Shown here piece by piece: positions 41,651-53,214 of a stretch of 64,000 nt of DNA (its first letter is position 1; each line of letters starts with the position of its first letter). Under the pieces are notes generated by a model. That model was given only the letters and a program-made list of their open reading frames with translations. It was not told where the DNA came from and ran no database searches. This DNA comes from Tetradesmus obliquus. Its lineage: Eukaryota; Chlorophyta; Chlorophyceae; Sphaeropleales; Scenedesmaceae. The translations under genes were made by a program, and so were the position numbers. The stretch lies in NCBI GenBank assembly GCA_030272155.1, contig CP126195.1:5067001-5131000 (forward strand), given 5' to 3'.

Positions 41651-44600
41651 TTGCGTAACATCTTGGAGTTGAAGGCGGTTGAGCGGCACCTGTGGCCCAT
41701 GCAGATTGGATGCCGCATGTTCATGCTGCTGCATTGGTGTGCTTATACCCGTACTTTCATACTGACACTGACGACACCGACTGCATTATTGCACACCACA
41801 CGACTGTCACTGAGCTGCAGCCGCGGAACAGGCCTTACCTATGCACCAAAAGGCTTGAAGGCAGCACCAAACGCTACGCGGCGCAGTTATAGCGTCAGCA
41901 GGGGCAGGGCACGTGTCGTGGCAAACCTGGGTGCTGGAGTGAACATCACACAGCTGGCACAGGCAGCATGCAACACGACCAATGTTGCAGACCCTAGCTG
42001 TGAGGATGTGTTGCTGCTGGCGCTGACACCCGCAAGGTACTCATCAAACAGCACAGCAGACACGCCTGGCCGCCGCGCATTCATCAGCCCTGCTCAGGTA
42101 TGATGTGTGGCTGGCGAAGCAGACAGACATCCTTTGAGCACTGCGCAGTTGAACAGGGTGTTGTGCACGGTGTGCGGCAGCGTCATTTTGAGACGCTTTA
42201 CCACAGTGTGTCACAGATGTTGTTGCTTGCTGCTGCAACGGATTATTCACTGTGCTTCACCCGTGAACCATTCATACACCCTGTTTGCGGACGCAATCAC
42301 ATCTTTCAATGTTCTGGTTGCAGGACCAAGGCATATGTGGTTCGTGCGTGGGCTTTGCAGTGACAGCTGCTGCTGAGGCTGCTGTCAACTTATACATGCA
42401 GCAGAACTGGAACAGACTCAACCTGTCAGAACAGGCCCTGAGCTTCTGCATGTGAGTGCGCCCAGCAACAGACGCATTGTGGGTGTTTCCCATGTCTTTC
42501 TGTCACGGATCCAAGCAGCATGTAGCACAAGTCACAGTGGCTGCTGCTGCGTGTCAGCAGCTCAGCTGCCTGGAGAAGTTCTGCAGGCAACAATCTACAT
42601 GCATGTCAACATCGTCGTTTTCGCCTCCATGCTTTTGTCAAAGGTACATGCAGCATGATAACAGCAAGTCACAGTGGCGCCTGCTGCCAGCAGAGCGTGT
42701 GACACGGTGTCCCAGCAGCTTCTCTCGGCAACAGTTTGTTTGCATATGAGCGTGGGACGTCTGGCCTTCTGTGTTGTGCAGGCTGCGGCCACGTGTCAAC
42801 TGCCTGACAGGCTCGTCATACGAGGACGTGCTGCGGTCCCTGGACGAAGGCCGCGTTGCGCAGTGGGCAGCACGCGACTGCTTCCCATACCTTGGTGACG
42901 CTTCATCCACAGAAGATTGCGCCCAGCTGACCTCTGGGCTGTGCAATTCGCAACTGCCTGAAGGTAAGGCGGCAGGGCCTGTGTGGTGCGCGCATCTGGC
43001 ATGGGGTGTAACTGCACAGTTGCATCAGTAGCCAGCTTATGCGTCAGCTGCAAGCGTATGCTGTGATAGACACAATGCTTCATGCCACGCTTTCTACTGT
43101 AGCTGACCATGCACTGCTGATGGTGGCCCATCAGACCAGCTGAATCACATGACAAGCATGTTTTATGCAGCAACAAGCAACACCGCTTGGCTCATGCATG
43201 CGAGTCCTTGTTGCACCTGCAGGCGCTGTGTTCTCTGTGGTGGGTGCTGGCAGCGCTCTGACAACTATGGCACGAGTCAAGGAGCAAATCATGCTCACAG
43301 GCGGGGTGTTTACATCTACAGCAATGTCCCCCACAACGTTCAGCAGCTTCTTGGCAAACAAGACAGCGGCAAGCGGCATCTTCACCACCAGTGAGGACGC
43401 TAGCAGGCTTGATCCCGCCACCACTACAATGCACGCGGTCTTCTGCTATGGCTGGTGGGATAGCCCAAGCACACTCGGTGATGGCTATTGGATCTGCAAG
43501 AACAGGTATGTGGCTGCGGGGAAGCATGGGCAGAGCCCTGGCAACTCACTCTCTAAAGGCGGCAGCCACTGCCTCAAATGTTGCTTGGGCACCCGCACAG
43601 CACACGCAAGCAGCGGCGGCTTCAATGCGCTGGTTCCAAGGCAACATATGCATGTCAGACCTCATCTCACAGCCTGCCCTTGCTGTTGTTGTGCTGCTGC
43701 TGCTGCTGCATTGGCGGTGCTGCTGCTGCTCCTGCTGCTGCTGCTGCTGCTGCTGCATTGCCCCTGCCACGATGCAGCTGGGGTCCTGGTTGGGGCCTCA
43801 GCGGCTCCTTCAGGGTGGCTTATGGCTCAGCCTTCATCATGCAGCCAGACTACACCTTCGCCCTGCAGTTCAACAAAGTTCAAATGGCACAGCGGGTGGA
43901 AGACATCAAGCAGAGGCTCAAACCAGGCCTAGCATATGACACAATGAGAACTGGCTGTGTACTGTACACGCCCGGCTGGCAGCAGCAGCGGCTGCTGCAG
44001 CTGGTGCGGGACCTGAGCATCTTGTCATCAACGCTGAGCATGGCCACTCGGCCACGCAAGGCTGAGATTCTGGCAGATGTGGTGGCATCCAACCTGCGCT
44101 ATGTGCGCAGCTTGTCAGCAGCCAGTAGTGGACCCTTCCGGCTGTGCGGCAAGACAGTGCCACTGCTGAGTGACATCGTTGCGCCGCCTGCTCGTCCCAG
44201 CCCATCGCCTGCTGTGGCCCCCTCACCATCACCATCGCCAAAGCCTGCACTTCCGTCGCCATCACCTTCACCACCCGCTGAAAGCCCCTCACCTTCACCA
44301 CCACCAAGTGAGTGCGATCACAGTGTTTGCAAGCACTGTAATCAATCAATGTGCCAATGTGGACTGTGAATGCCAAGCCAGTCGCCATACGTGAACACCA
44401 ACTGTACTATCAGTCTGTGCTACATGTAACATATTGGGTGATATCTTACACTAGAGGGTCGCAACATGTGCAACTTACACACTGATTGCTTGCCTGTGCG
44501 CCACATTCAGCTGAGTTTGACAGATGACTGGCTGCATCGGCCTCTGTATTGAAAGCACATGTGGTGGCTGGTAGGAACATCAACAGTTGTTATCAACATC

Positions 44601-45982
44601 GTCATGTTGCCATAAGTAAACAGTAAGCCAACAGGTGGAGCTCAGTTGAGCTTTAGGCCCAGTGCAATTCTGTTGTTGCTGGCTGCTGCAGTAGAGTTGT
44701 GGCCCCACCCAAGGTGATTGGCATGCACTGATCAACTCGTAACTTTCACCTGGGAGGGGGCTTCAATATACTTTTTAAGCATGTATGGGTCAGGTAGGTT
44801 AACACCTTATCAATTGCGAACTGCCTTTGTTGCTTTGCAGATGGTGCTGTTGGCAGCTGCACTATGGCACGTGCCAGTGATCCTGCCTGCAAGCGTTGCG
44901 TGCAAAACATCGCAATTGGAAATGGTCACCTCTGTGTGATGCTGTTTGACGGCAGCGTTGAGTGCGCAGGAAATAATTATTTAGGGCAGTCATGGCGTGA
45001 CGAAATGAGCTTCAAGCTTCTCCCTGCTTCTGCCCTGGCTGGCATGAACATCCGCAGTGTTGGCAATGGTGCGGTTCATAGCTGTGTCCTCACCACCACA
45101 TCTGAAGGCAGTGATAGAGTTTACTGTGTTGGGGACGGCCAACAAGGGCAACTTGGTGATGGCAAAAGGAATGCGTCTGCAGTGCCTGTGGCTGTGCAAG
45201 GCCTGCCGTCTGGCCGCATCGTGCAGCTGGCGTCTGGTGGGATCTACAACTGTGTTGTTTACGCTGATCCAGACAGCTTGGTTTATTGTTGGGGTGGCAC
45301 GAGTGTTGGCACTGCAATTGCTGGCACAGCCGGGGCAACGGCCGTGGCTGTTCCCGCGTACGGTGACTTGTCATGCGCTATCATGCAGAACTCGACAGTT
45401 GTCTGTTGGGACTTAAACACTGCACCTGTGGTGCTTGAAGGCTTACAAAATGTTGTGCGCGTTGCCATAGGGTGGGACTTTTGTTGTGCCATTGTGCAGG
45501 GGAGTGGGTTGGCTGAGGATTCTTCTGTATGGTGTTGGACCTCGTCGATGAGCCGTTTATCTATATTCATGGCAAGCTCTGAAACCCTCAGCAAACCACG
45601 CAAGGTGTCAGGATTGTCAGCTGGCATCGTTGTTGATGTGGTGGCAGGGCTTATGCATGCATGTGTTCTTGTCAAAGACGCAGCTACAAGTGACGGCAAG
45701 GTGTATTGCTGGGGCTGGAATGATTATGGGCAGCTGGGACAAGGGTACTTGAATGCAACAATTGGGGATCGATTCAATGCATCGCAGGCCACAAGCACGC
45801 CCCTGCGTGTCCAGGGCCTCAGCAATGTCACAGCACTGTATGCAGGGATATATGCTAATGGTGCAGTCACCGCATCTCAGCGAGTGATGTATTGGGGATT
45901 CAGCTATGGCTTTGTTGATCCTTTTCCAAAGGATACTGGAGGAATTTCAATGCCTGCGGCCTTGCAGGGGCTGTGCGCTTAA
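41651..45982 (+). CDS. Papain-family cysteine protease fused to an RCC1-type propeller
   Basis: Exons: up to 42097, 42324-42451, 42782-42963, 43223-43505, 43778-44307 and 44841-45982 (TAA). All have GT-AG borders and the phases join from exon 1 to the stop. The protease: DQGICGSCVGFA (oxyanion Gln and nucleophile Cys), SEQALSFC, CFPY, MHAVFCYGWW (catalytic His) and KNSWGPGWG (Asn, spanning the exon 4/5 junction). Exon 5 ends in a PSPSP-type linker. Exon 6 carries RCC1-like repeats (YCVGDGQQGQLGDG, YCWGWNDYGQLGQG). The protein is probably secreted or vacuolar, with the propeller binding a substrate or the cell wall. The true start is uncertain: the first exon may begin downstream of 41651 and a signal peptide exon may be missing. 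Confidence 0.7.
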
Positions 45983-47035
45983 CTGGCAAGCCCGATGTGC
46001 AGCGTCGTTCCCGCCTGATCATCACCTACTAGTAGTAGAGCTTTGACAAAGACAACAGCAACATAGTTTGTAGCCTACACATTGGATCTTTGAAGGATAT
46101 CAGATGTGCATTGACTGAAATCATCCTTTTTACATGCGTCTATGCTATCATAGCAGCGTATTATGGCTGATTCAGCACCATGCGACTTGAGGGAAGTTCC
46201 CTCGCCCCCACACTTCAGACAGCTTTCCCAAATGGACATCTGCGAACCCATCCAGCTTGCTGCCTTTTCAGGTGACATACAGAAAGGGCATGACGACATG
46301 TGCCGCAAGAAGCAACCACAATCGACCAAGCCACATCCCCATGTAGAGTATCTCTGTACCAGGATGCGCAGGACTCGCAGTGCGAGTCTCGCACAGTGGG
46401 GCGGCGGCAGTGGTACCAGCCGTTGAGTGTTACACAACAAGCTTGCAATGTCAAGACGTACCAATATCCGCTGTCATATAAAGGTAGCTTCAAAAGTCTT
46501 GAGAAAATGTGTGTTTTACAACAAGAATGCTGCAGCAGGCTCATCAAAAAGTCACAGATTTTGATGCCCAGCCAGTGCAGCAATGACCTGCATGCATGCT
46601 GCAAGCCCCCTGCTGAGCAGGTCCAAACACTCTCTCCAGGACCACCCAGCACACCAGTGAAATTGCCAACACCAGCAGCCTGAACATGGCCTGAAATGGC
46701 CTCTTTTTGCATGCAAAACACACCCAGCAGTCACACCAGCAGGAACCATGCCAACTACTCCCAGCTGCCCAAGGCTGTGCCCCACAAATGAAGTGCTTTG
46801 CAGCAAGATGCACCACTGGGCCTGCAGCACACCCAGCCACCAGTTGCCAGCCCAAACAGGACAGCACTGCAGACACCCCATGCAGCAGCACAGCAAAAAC
46901 ACAGCAGAACACAAGCAGCAGCCTCACACACACACCAGGGGCCTACAACTCAAAGTGCTGCCAGGGCATTCAAGCCAAAAAGATACGCTGTTGATTTACT
47001 TTTTCGGCTGCGGCTGACGGGTTTAGGAATAAACC
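45983..47035. other. Intergenic region, no recognised gene
   Basis: Only compositional CAG-rich frames. A continuous frame entering LINE C from about 46798 is chance read-through from flanking DNA. Confidence 0.45.
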
Positions 47036-50000
47036 CGCAAATTGGCCATGTAGCGCGGCTGGATCGAGCTTATGTTGGCAGCGCGCTGCGCGCCAGCGTG
47101 GTGTCATGTGCCACAGCTCCCTCGAGTGTCTCTGACCACTTCCCTTTGGTGCTTGAGCTGGCTCCCCTGCAGCCCCCCCACCCCACTGGCCCTGGCCTTG
47201 CCCGCGCCCGTGTGGACTTCTGGAGCAGCCCCAACCACCGCGCCCTGCTCAAGGCTTGGGTGCTCATCGAGCTGCAGGGCGAGCCAACGCCCGACTTTGC
47301 CCGCCTTGTTTGGTGGCCTGGCTTCAAGCAACGGCTCCTGGCCAAGTGCCGGGAGATTCGCAAGGCCTGGCGCGCTGACACAGCGCTGCCAACGTACGCC
47401 GGTGCCCAGCAGCAGGTGCAGGCAGCCCTGGAGAAGCTTGGCGTAGGTGCAGGTCAGCCGCAGATCAACGCAGCGATGGCGGCGCTGACGGCTGCCCGCG
47501 CAGCCCTCCGCGCCGCCCAGCAGGCAGCATGGTCAGCCAGCGAACGGCTGCAGCGGCAGCAGTGGCTGCACCGCGGGGAGCAGCCCAACCCCTGCATCAC
47601 GGAGCAGCTGCGTGCCCTGGAGCGAGCTCCTGCCTCCAGGAAGGTGGTTGCTCTACGCAGTACAGCCGGCGCGTATGTGTGGGAGGGAGCAGGGCCTGCC
47701 AAGGTGGCCATCACACAGTGGGCTGGTGTGAGTGCGCAGCCAACAGTGGACCCAGCCGCCCAGGCTGCCATCCTCGCAACCGTCGCCAGTCTGCCTCGGC
47801 AGCCAGCAGCAGCAGATGGCAGCGCAGTGGTCACCGCAGCCGCAGTGCTTCAGGCTATGTCAGACTCCAAGCCGAACACGTCCCCAGGCCTGGATGGCCT
47901 GCCTGTTGCAGTGTACAAGCACTGCAAGGAGCTGCTCGCGCCGGTCTTAGCACGTGTGTTTACGGCAGTAGGCACGCTGGGGCAGCCACCGGCCGGTTTC
48001 CTGGACGGTGCGGTGATCGGCATCTTCAAGGCTGGCGATGTTACCCTGGCAGCCAATTACCGCCCCATCACCCTGCTCAACACCGACTACAGGCTCTTGG
48101 CCAGAATTTTGGCCTCCCGCCTGCAGGCAGTGCTAGATCAGGCTATCTCTCCTACGCAGACAGCTTTCATCAAGCGCCGCATGATCGGCCACAACATCAT
48201 CACCATGCAGCTCCTGCTGCACGCGCTGCCAGAAGACAGCACAGTGGTGGCAGCGCTGCTGGATTTTTCCAAGGCGTACGACACCTTGGACAGGCCCTTC
48301 CTGCTGTCTGTCATGAGTGCTATGGGCGTGGGGCCTGAATTCTGTAAGTGGGTGAAGTTGCTGCTCACCAACACGCATGCGTGCGCGTGCATGAATGGCT
48401 TTGTTTCTGGCATGCGCAGGTTTGATGCTGGCGTGCGGCAGGGGTGTCCCCTGTCTCCTCTGCTCTACCTGTTTGTTGGTGAGGCATTGTTGAGGTTTTT
48501 GCAGAGTAAAGGCATCAACATCACCGTGCAAGGTGTGCAGTTGTCAGCGACTCAGTTTGCCGATGACACGCAGGTCTACCTGCGCTCCCCTGCACAGGTT
48601 GCACAGTTTTTACTACATATGCAGGTTATGGCAGCCGCATCTGGGCAACAGCTCAACCTGCACAAATCCAAGTTGCTTTTGCTGGGTGCTACTGCGCGGC
48701 AGCAGCACGCGACGCTCTCTCAGCAGCATGCTGCTGGTGTGTTGCCGCTCAGCCCTGTCCTGCAGGCCAACGTGTTGGGTGTGTGCGTGGGCTCTGACTC
48801 TCCGGTGGATTGGGGTCAGAAGCTGGCTTCTGTGGATGCTGCGCTCGCGCGGCTGTCGCACATTCCGCAGCTTGCGGTGTTTGGCAGAGGTATGGGTAGC
48901 GCTGCTTATGGTGTGAGCACCTTGCTTTATGCAGCTGAATTCTCTGATTTGCCGCCTGATGTTGATCGTCAGCACCTTGTTGCGGCGGTTGGGAAGCTAG
49001 TGGATAGAGGGTTGGCACCTGCTTCGTCTGTGCGGCGTTTCACTGGTGTGGCTGCTCTCTTTTTGGCGGGCAGGCCGGCTGAAGGTGGCTTTGGTGCTTT
49101 GCCATGGGTTGAACACATACGTGCACGGCATGCTTGGTGGGGCGCGCAGTTTGCTACAGCACCGCCAGACACTGAGCTGCCTTGGATCCGCATTGGGCGG
49201 GCGCTATTGCGTTCCAAGCATAAATGGTGGGGCCCATTGTCCTTGTTTGACAGCTTTGAAGACACGCAAACGCCGATGGAGCCGTCGCAGGCGTTCCCTC
49301 AGCAGTCCCTCCCTCCCCCGCCGCTGCGCCGCATGATTGCTGGTCTTCAAGCGCTAGGCAAAGTTTGTGATGTGAAGGCGGTGGCGCCTGCGGCGCCGGC
49401 CCCTGCACTGCCGCCGCCACATCCTCAACAGCTGTCCGACATGCAGCAGTTGCGTGCACAGCTGCAGGCTGTGCAGGATGCGCCAGTGCTACATCCCGGG
49501 GCTTGGTGTAGTTTGGCTCCTGTCTTTGCTAACCCCTTTTTACAAGCAATGGTTGGGTTTGTGCCCGGTGGGCTGCAAATGCATCCCGTGCCCTCTGTGC
49601 GCGGGCCACATGCATGTTCTGGCGGCAAGTGTCGCCCACGCATCCGCACTGTGGCCGATCTCTGTCGCGCTTGGCATGTGATCCAGCATGCTGCACGGCA
49701 ACAGCTGCCACACCCATTGCTGCCGTACGGCTCCAACTTCAGCAATGCAGACAATGAATCGGCAGATTTGACAGACTTGGTTAACTTGCTGCCCATGCCG
49801 TGGCATCGGGCTGCCTTGGCTGTTGTGCGGCATCCTGCAGCAGACCGGCCTGGCCGCCTGCAGCTGTGCCAGACCCGCCATGTATGCCTTCTGCAGCAGA
49901 GCAGCATGTTGAGGCCATGTTGGTGGCGAGGTTAGGCTGGCGGAATCATCGCGGCAAGACGGTGTCTGTTGCACAATTGTCTGTTCGCGAAGCTACCTCG

Positions 50001-50864
50001 CTGCAGCTTGGTCCCCTGCGTGCTGAGCGCCAGGAGCGGCGCACTAGGTTCGTCAGTGTTGCGCTCGGTGCGGGTGCCCCGCCCGAGGCGTTGACTCGTG
50101 GTTTGCAATGTGTGGCAGCCGCCCAGGGCGCACTATGGAAGATGTGCTGGGATAATGCGTACAAGGAGACGTATTGGCGGCTGGTCATGGATGGCTTGCC
50201 TACGTCGGAGCGCATGCACCAGCAGCATGATACCTGCATGTGTGGCGCTGCGTGTCCTGGTCTGGTGCACCATTTTTGGGAGTGCCCGGTTGCGGTAGCG
50301 GTGATTGACAGCCTGCTGTCTGCGTTGCCTGCAACATGGTGTACGAGGGCTGTAGGCCGCCCGCCGCTTGCTATGCGGCATGTCTGGTTGATGCAGCGGC
50401 CTCCCGGCCCTAAGCGGCTCCACCAGCGTGTTTGGGGGGTTGTTTGTTTAGCTGCTTTGAATGCCATGGATGTTAGCAGACGGCAGGCTAACAAGCTGCG
50501 CATTCCGCCGCCCGCGCCTGCCGCGCCGCGGCCGTCTGCGCCGCCGCCGTAATGGCAGGTACCTATTACCGATGTGTTTCAGCCTGCAGCTCTCACTGCT
50601 GCGCAGCAACAGCATAACCAGCTGGTTGAGCAGCGTAGGCAGCAGCAGCAGCTGCAACAACAACAACAGCGACAGCAACTAATAGCGCAGGTGTTACGGG
50701 AGGTGAAGCAGCAGGCTGTTTTGCGGTTTTGGGAGTTACTTGCTGATTTTGTGGCAATGGAGGCTGCGCCGGCTCATTGGCGTGTTGCGGTGCCTGGAGA
50801 TCACCCGTTTCTGCGTTCTGATCCAGCACAGCTGCGCATTGTACTGGCGCCCCGCTCTGGTTGA
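47036..50864 (+). pseudogene. LINE C ORF2, truncated and frameshifted
   Basis: The frame starts in the endonuclease just before the GHVARLDRAYVG segment, keeps SDHFPL, and has a full reverse transcriptase with LLDFSKAYD, RQGCPLSPLL and FADD (about 48555). One C is missing near 49850 relative to LINE D (gaccggcctgg versus gaccggccctgg), shifting the frame before the zinc knuckle (CMCGAACPG...HHFWECP, about 50235). A TAA at 50550 then ends the frame. A further 97 codons homologous to the LINE B C terminus continue to 50864. This copy cannot make a complete enzyme. Confidence 0.8.
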
Positions 50865-51430
50865 CCTTCCTGCTTTTACATGATGTGCTGTCCGTAGTTG
50901 TCCAATTTTCACTTTCTGGCAAGGCCATGTTGCATGTCGTGTGTCACCGTGCTTGATTTTTCAGCTCCGTGTGTCGCATTGCGTGCTTCTATGCTTGTCA
51001 GCCATGAGGGTTGCAGAAGCCGTAGCACCTTAGTTTGCATGTCACATGCAGCGTCTCCTGTCGGTCCCGCGTGCTCCTGCTTGCTGCAGTCTGGTGTGTA
51101 CAGCAGTGCCTTGGTGCAATCATGCCAAACACCTATGGTAAGCAGCACCATTGTGCATCCCGCTTGCTGTTTGGACCATGCCTGCCTTCCCTTGTGCGTT
51201 TTGTGCCCTGTGCTTTGAGCACCCTGCTGCTTTTCGTGCTGCACTTCGCACGTGCTGCACTGCATGTACTTGTTGGTTTATGGGGAGATAGGGGCTGCAA
51301 GATGCCTCTGGAGTTTTACTTTGGTTGCATCTTGTGGCTTGCTATCGGGTTCTCATGATACGTGAACTGAAAGAGGGGCAAGTGACTCACTTTAGGATGA
51401 TCACTTGCCCACCCCTGTAACAGACCTCTC
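47036..51430 (+). mobile_element. LINE C, 5'-truncated non-LTR retrotransposon
   Basis: Homology to LINE D begins at cgcaaattggccatgtagcg and continues almost without change to the 3' terminal gtaacagacctctctc. ORF1 and most of the endonuclease domain are missing. It is directly followed by LINE D in the same orientation. Confidence 0.85.
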
Positions 51431-51447
51431 TCGAGCTGTGCGCCGCC

Positions 51448-52358
51448 ATGCTGACAGTGGGGCTGAACACGGGCGCCAGGCCCACGCTCAGTTACAGAGC
51501 CACGCGTGTCACAGGTGTCAATGTCTCGCTCAGCAACGCTGTGCTCCGCCGCTGCCTGGAAGGCGCTGGCTTCCGCACAGCAGGCTGCTTCCCGGTGCCC
51601 AACGACGGTTGCGCAGCCAACATGGCTGACCGCCGCCGGGTTGTCGCGGTGCTGCCCCCGAGCACGGCCGGCTCCGGCCTGTTCGACCTGCAGGTGGTCG
51701 ACAGCTCTGGCGCCAGCCCACTGCCGCGCTTCCAGCACAGCCAAGCCAGCATGGCTGTGCTGCCGCAGCCAGGGCCTAGCATGCCGCCCTGGCTGTGCAC
51801 GAAGCAGCAGCAGCAGCAACAGCAGCAGCAGGGAGCTGGCGCTGCTGCCACAGCCGAGGCAGCCGCAGCAGCTGCTGCCGCCGGCGGCAGCAGCAGCAGC
51901 AGTAGCGACAGCGACAGCGGCAGCAGCGCCACAAGCGGCACGTACGCCAGCGTTGTCTCTGGCGGTGCGGGAGGCGCCAAGCTGCCCGGCGGCAACAACA
52001 ACAGCGGCAGCCGCAGCACCAGCAGCAACAGCAGCAACATTACGGCTGCTTTCAGTCCTGATGACCAGCAGCCGCAGCAGCGTGCGCAGCAGCAACAGCA
52101 GCAGCAGCCACCGCCGCCTCCTCCAGCAGGTGGTGTGCCTCCGGCGGCGCCAGGTGCCACCAGTGAAGTGACGCCCCAGAAGCAGCAGCAGCAGCAGCAG
52201 TCCACGCCGCCTCCAGCAGATGGTGTGCCCCCGGCAGCCTCAGCTGCCACCACTGCAGTGACGTTCCAGCAGCAGCACCAGCAGCAGCAGCAGTCCACGC
52301 CGTCTCTGGTTGATGGTGTGCCTCCGGCAGCGTCAGCTGCCGCCAGTGAAGTGCCACC

Positions 52359-52393
<35 letters not shown>

Positions 52394-52457
52394 CCACGCC
52401 GGCTCCAGCAGATGGGGTGCCTCCGGCAGCGTCGGCTGCCACCACTGAAGTGACGCC

Positions 52458-52492
<35 letters not shown>

Positions 52493-53126
52493 CCGCACCG
52501 GCTCCAGCAGATGGTGTGCCTGCTGCCTCGCTTCCTGCAGAGCCTGCTGCCGCACCTAAGGCGACGCCCAAGCAGCGACAGCAGCAGCAGCAGCAGGGGA
52601 AGCCCAAGCAGCGGCAGCAGCAGCAACCGGGGCAGCCTACACAACAGCAGCAGAAGCAGCAGCAGGTGCCGCCTCCAGCTGAGGCCGCGCCTGCTGCCGC
52701 ACTTGCGCTGTTGGCTGTCGAGGACCCGGCGGACTGGTATGAGTATGGGGCCGCGCCGCCGCAGCGCCAGCGCAAGCGGGCGCGGCCACGGCGGCGGCCG
52801 CAGCAGCAGCTGCCGGAGCCGCCGCTGAGCCTGTGCCTGCCGCCGCCGCAGCGTGCCAAGCGCCCAGCTGACTTCTCTGCCTCGGATTTTGCGTATTCGA
52901 GCAAGGCCGTGCAAGTCAGCCAAGGACAGCGCGCTGCAGTGGTGGCGCAGGACATGGAGGTGGCTTCAGCGGCGCCTGCGGCGCCGCGCCTTGGCCGGCC
53001 CCCGGTCCGCAAGCCCTCAGGGCACCAGGAAGCGCGCTGGAAGCTGCTACAGCAGCTGCAGTGGCAGCCTCACGACTTCCAGCTCTACCCTACCCCACAG
53101 CAGCAGCAGCAGCAGCAGCCACCGCC

Positions 53127-53159
<33 letters not shown>

Positions 53160-53214
53160 CAGCACTGCTGGCGCCGCGCCTCCCGGCGCGGCACCCCTCT
53201 CCCACGACGCCTGA
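51448..53214 (+). CDS. LINE D ORF1, Gln-rich protein
   Basis: 588 residues from ATG 51448 to TGA 53212-53214. The first 130 residues are non-repetitive (RPTLSYRATRVTGVNVSLS...GGFRTAG-like, VVAVLPPSTAGS). A Ser/Gly/Ala/Gln-rich region follows with six or so copies of a PADGVPPAASAATTEVTPQ-type unit separated by poly-Gln, then a basic RQRKRARPRRR patch and the conserved C-terminal block found in LINE B. The N-terminal block may be a folded RNA-binding domain, but I do not recognise it. The stop touches the ORF2 start codon (TGAATG). Confidence 0.75.

Noticed and set aside
43546-43770. Poly-Gln protein on the minus strand and similar CAG/CTG frames throughout.
   Set aside because: They are complements of intronic CTG repeats (here the intron 43506-43777 of the protease gene) with no other coding signs.
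44308-44369. Cys-rich C terminus ending the protease at 44369.
   Set aside because: A GTGAGTGC donor at 44308 and an in-phase acceptor at 44840 continue into the RCC1 exon. Read-through to 44369 remains a less likely isoform.
46798-47035. N-terminal extension of the LINE C protein.
   Set aside because: Homology with LINE D starts only at about 47036. The upstream open frame is chance continuation of CAG-rich flanking DNA.
51492-53012. Cys-rich 506-codon frame opposite LINE D ORF1.
   Set aside because: It is the antisense of CAG repeats (poly-Cys/Gly from GCTGCT). ORF1 is the supported frame.
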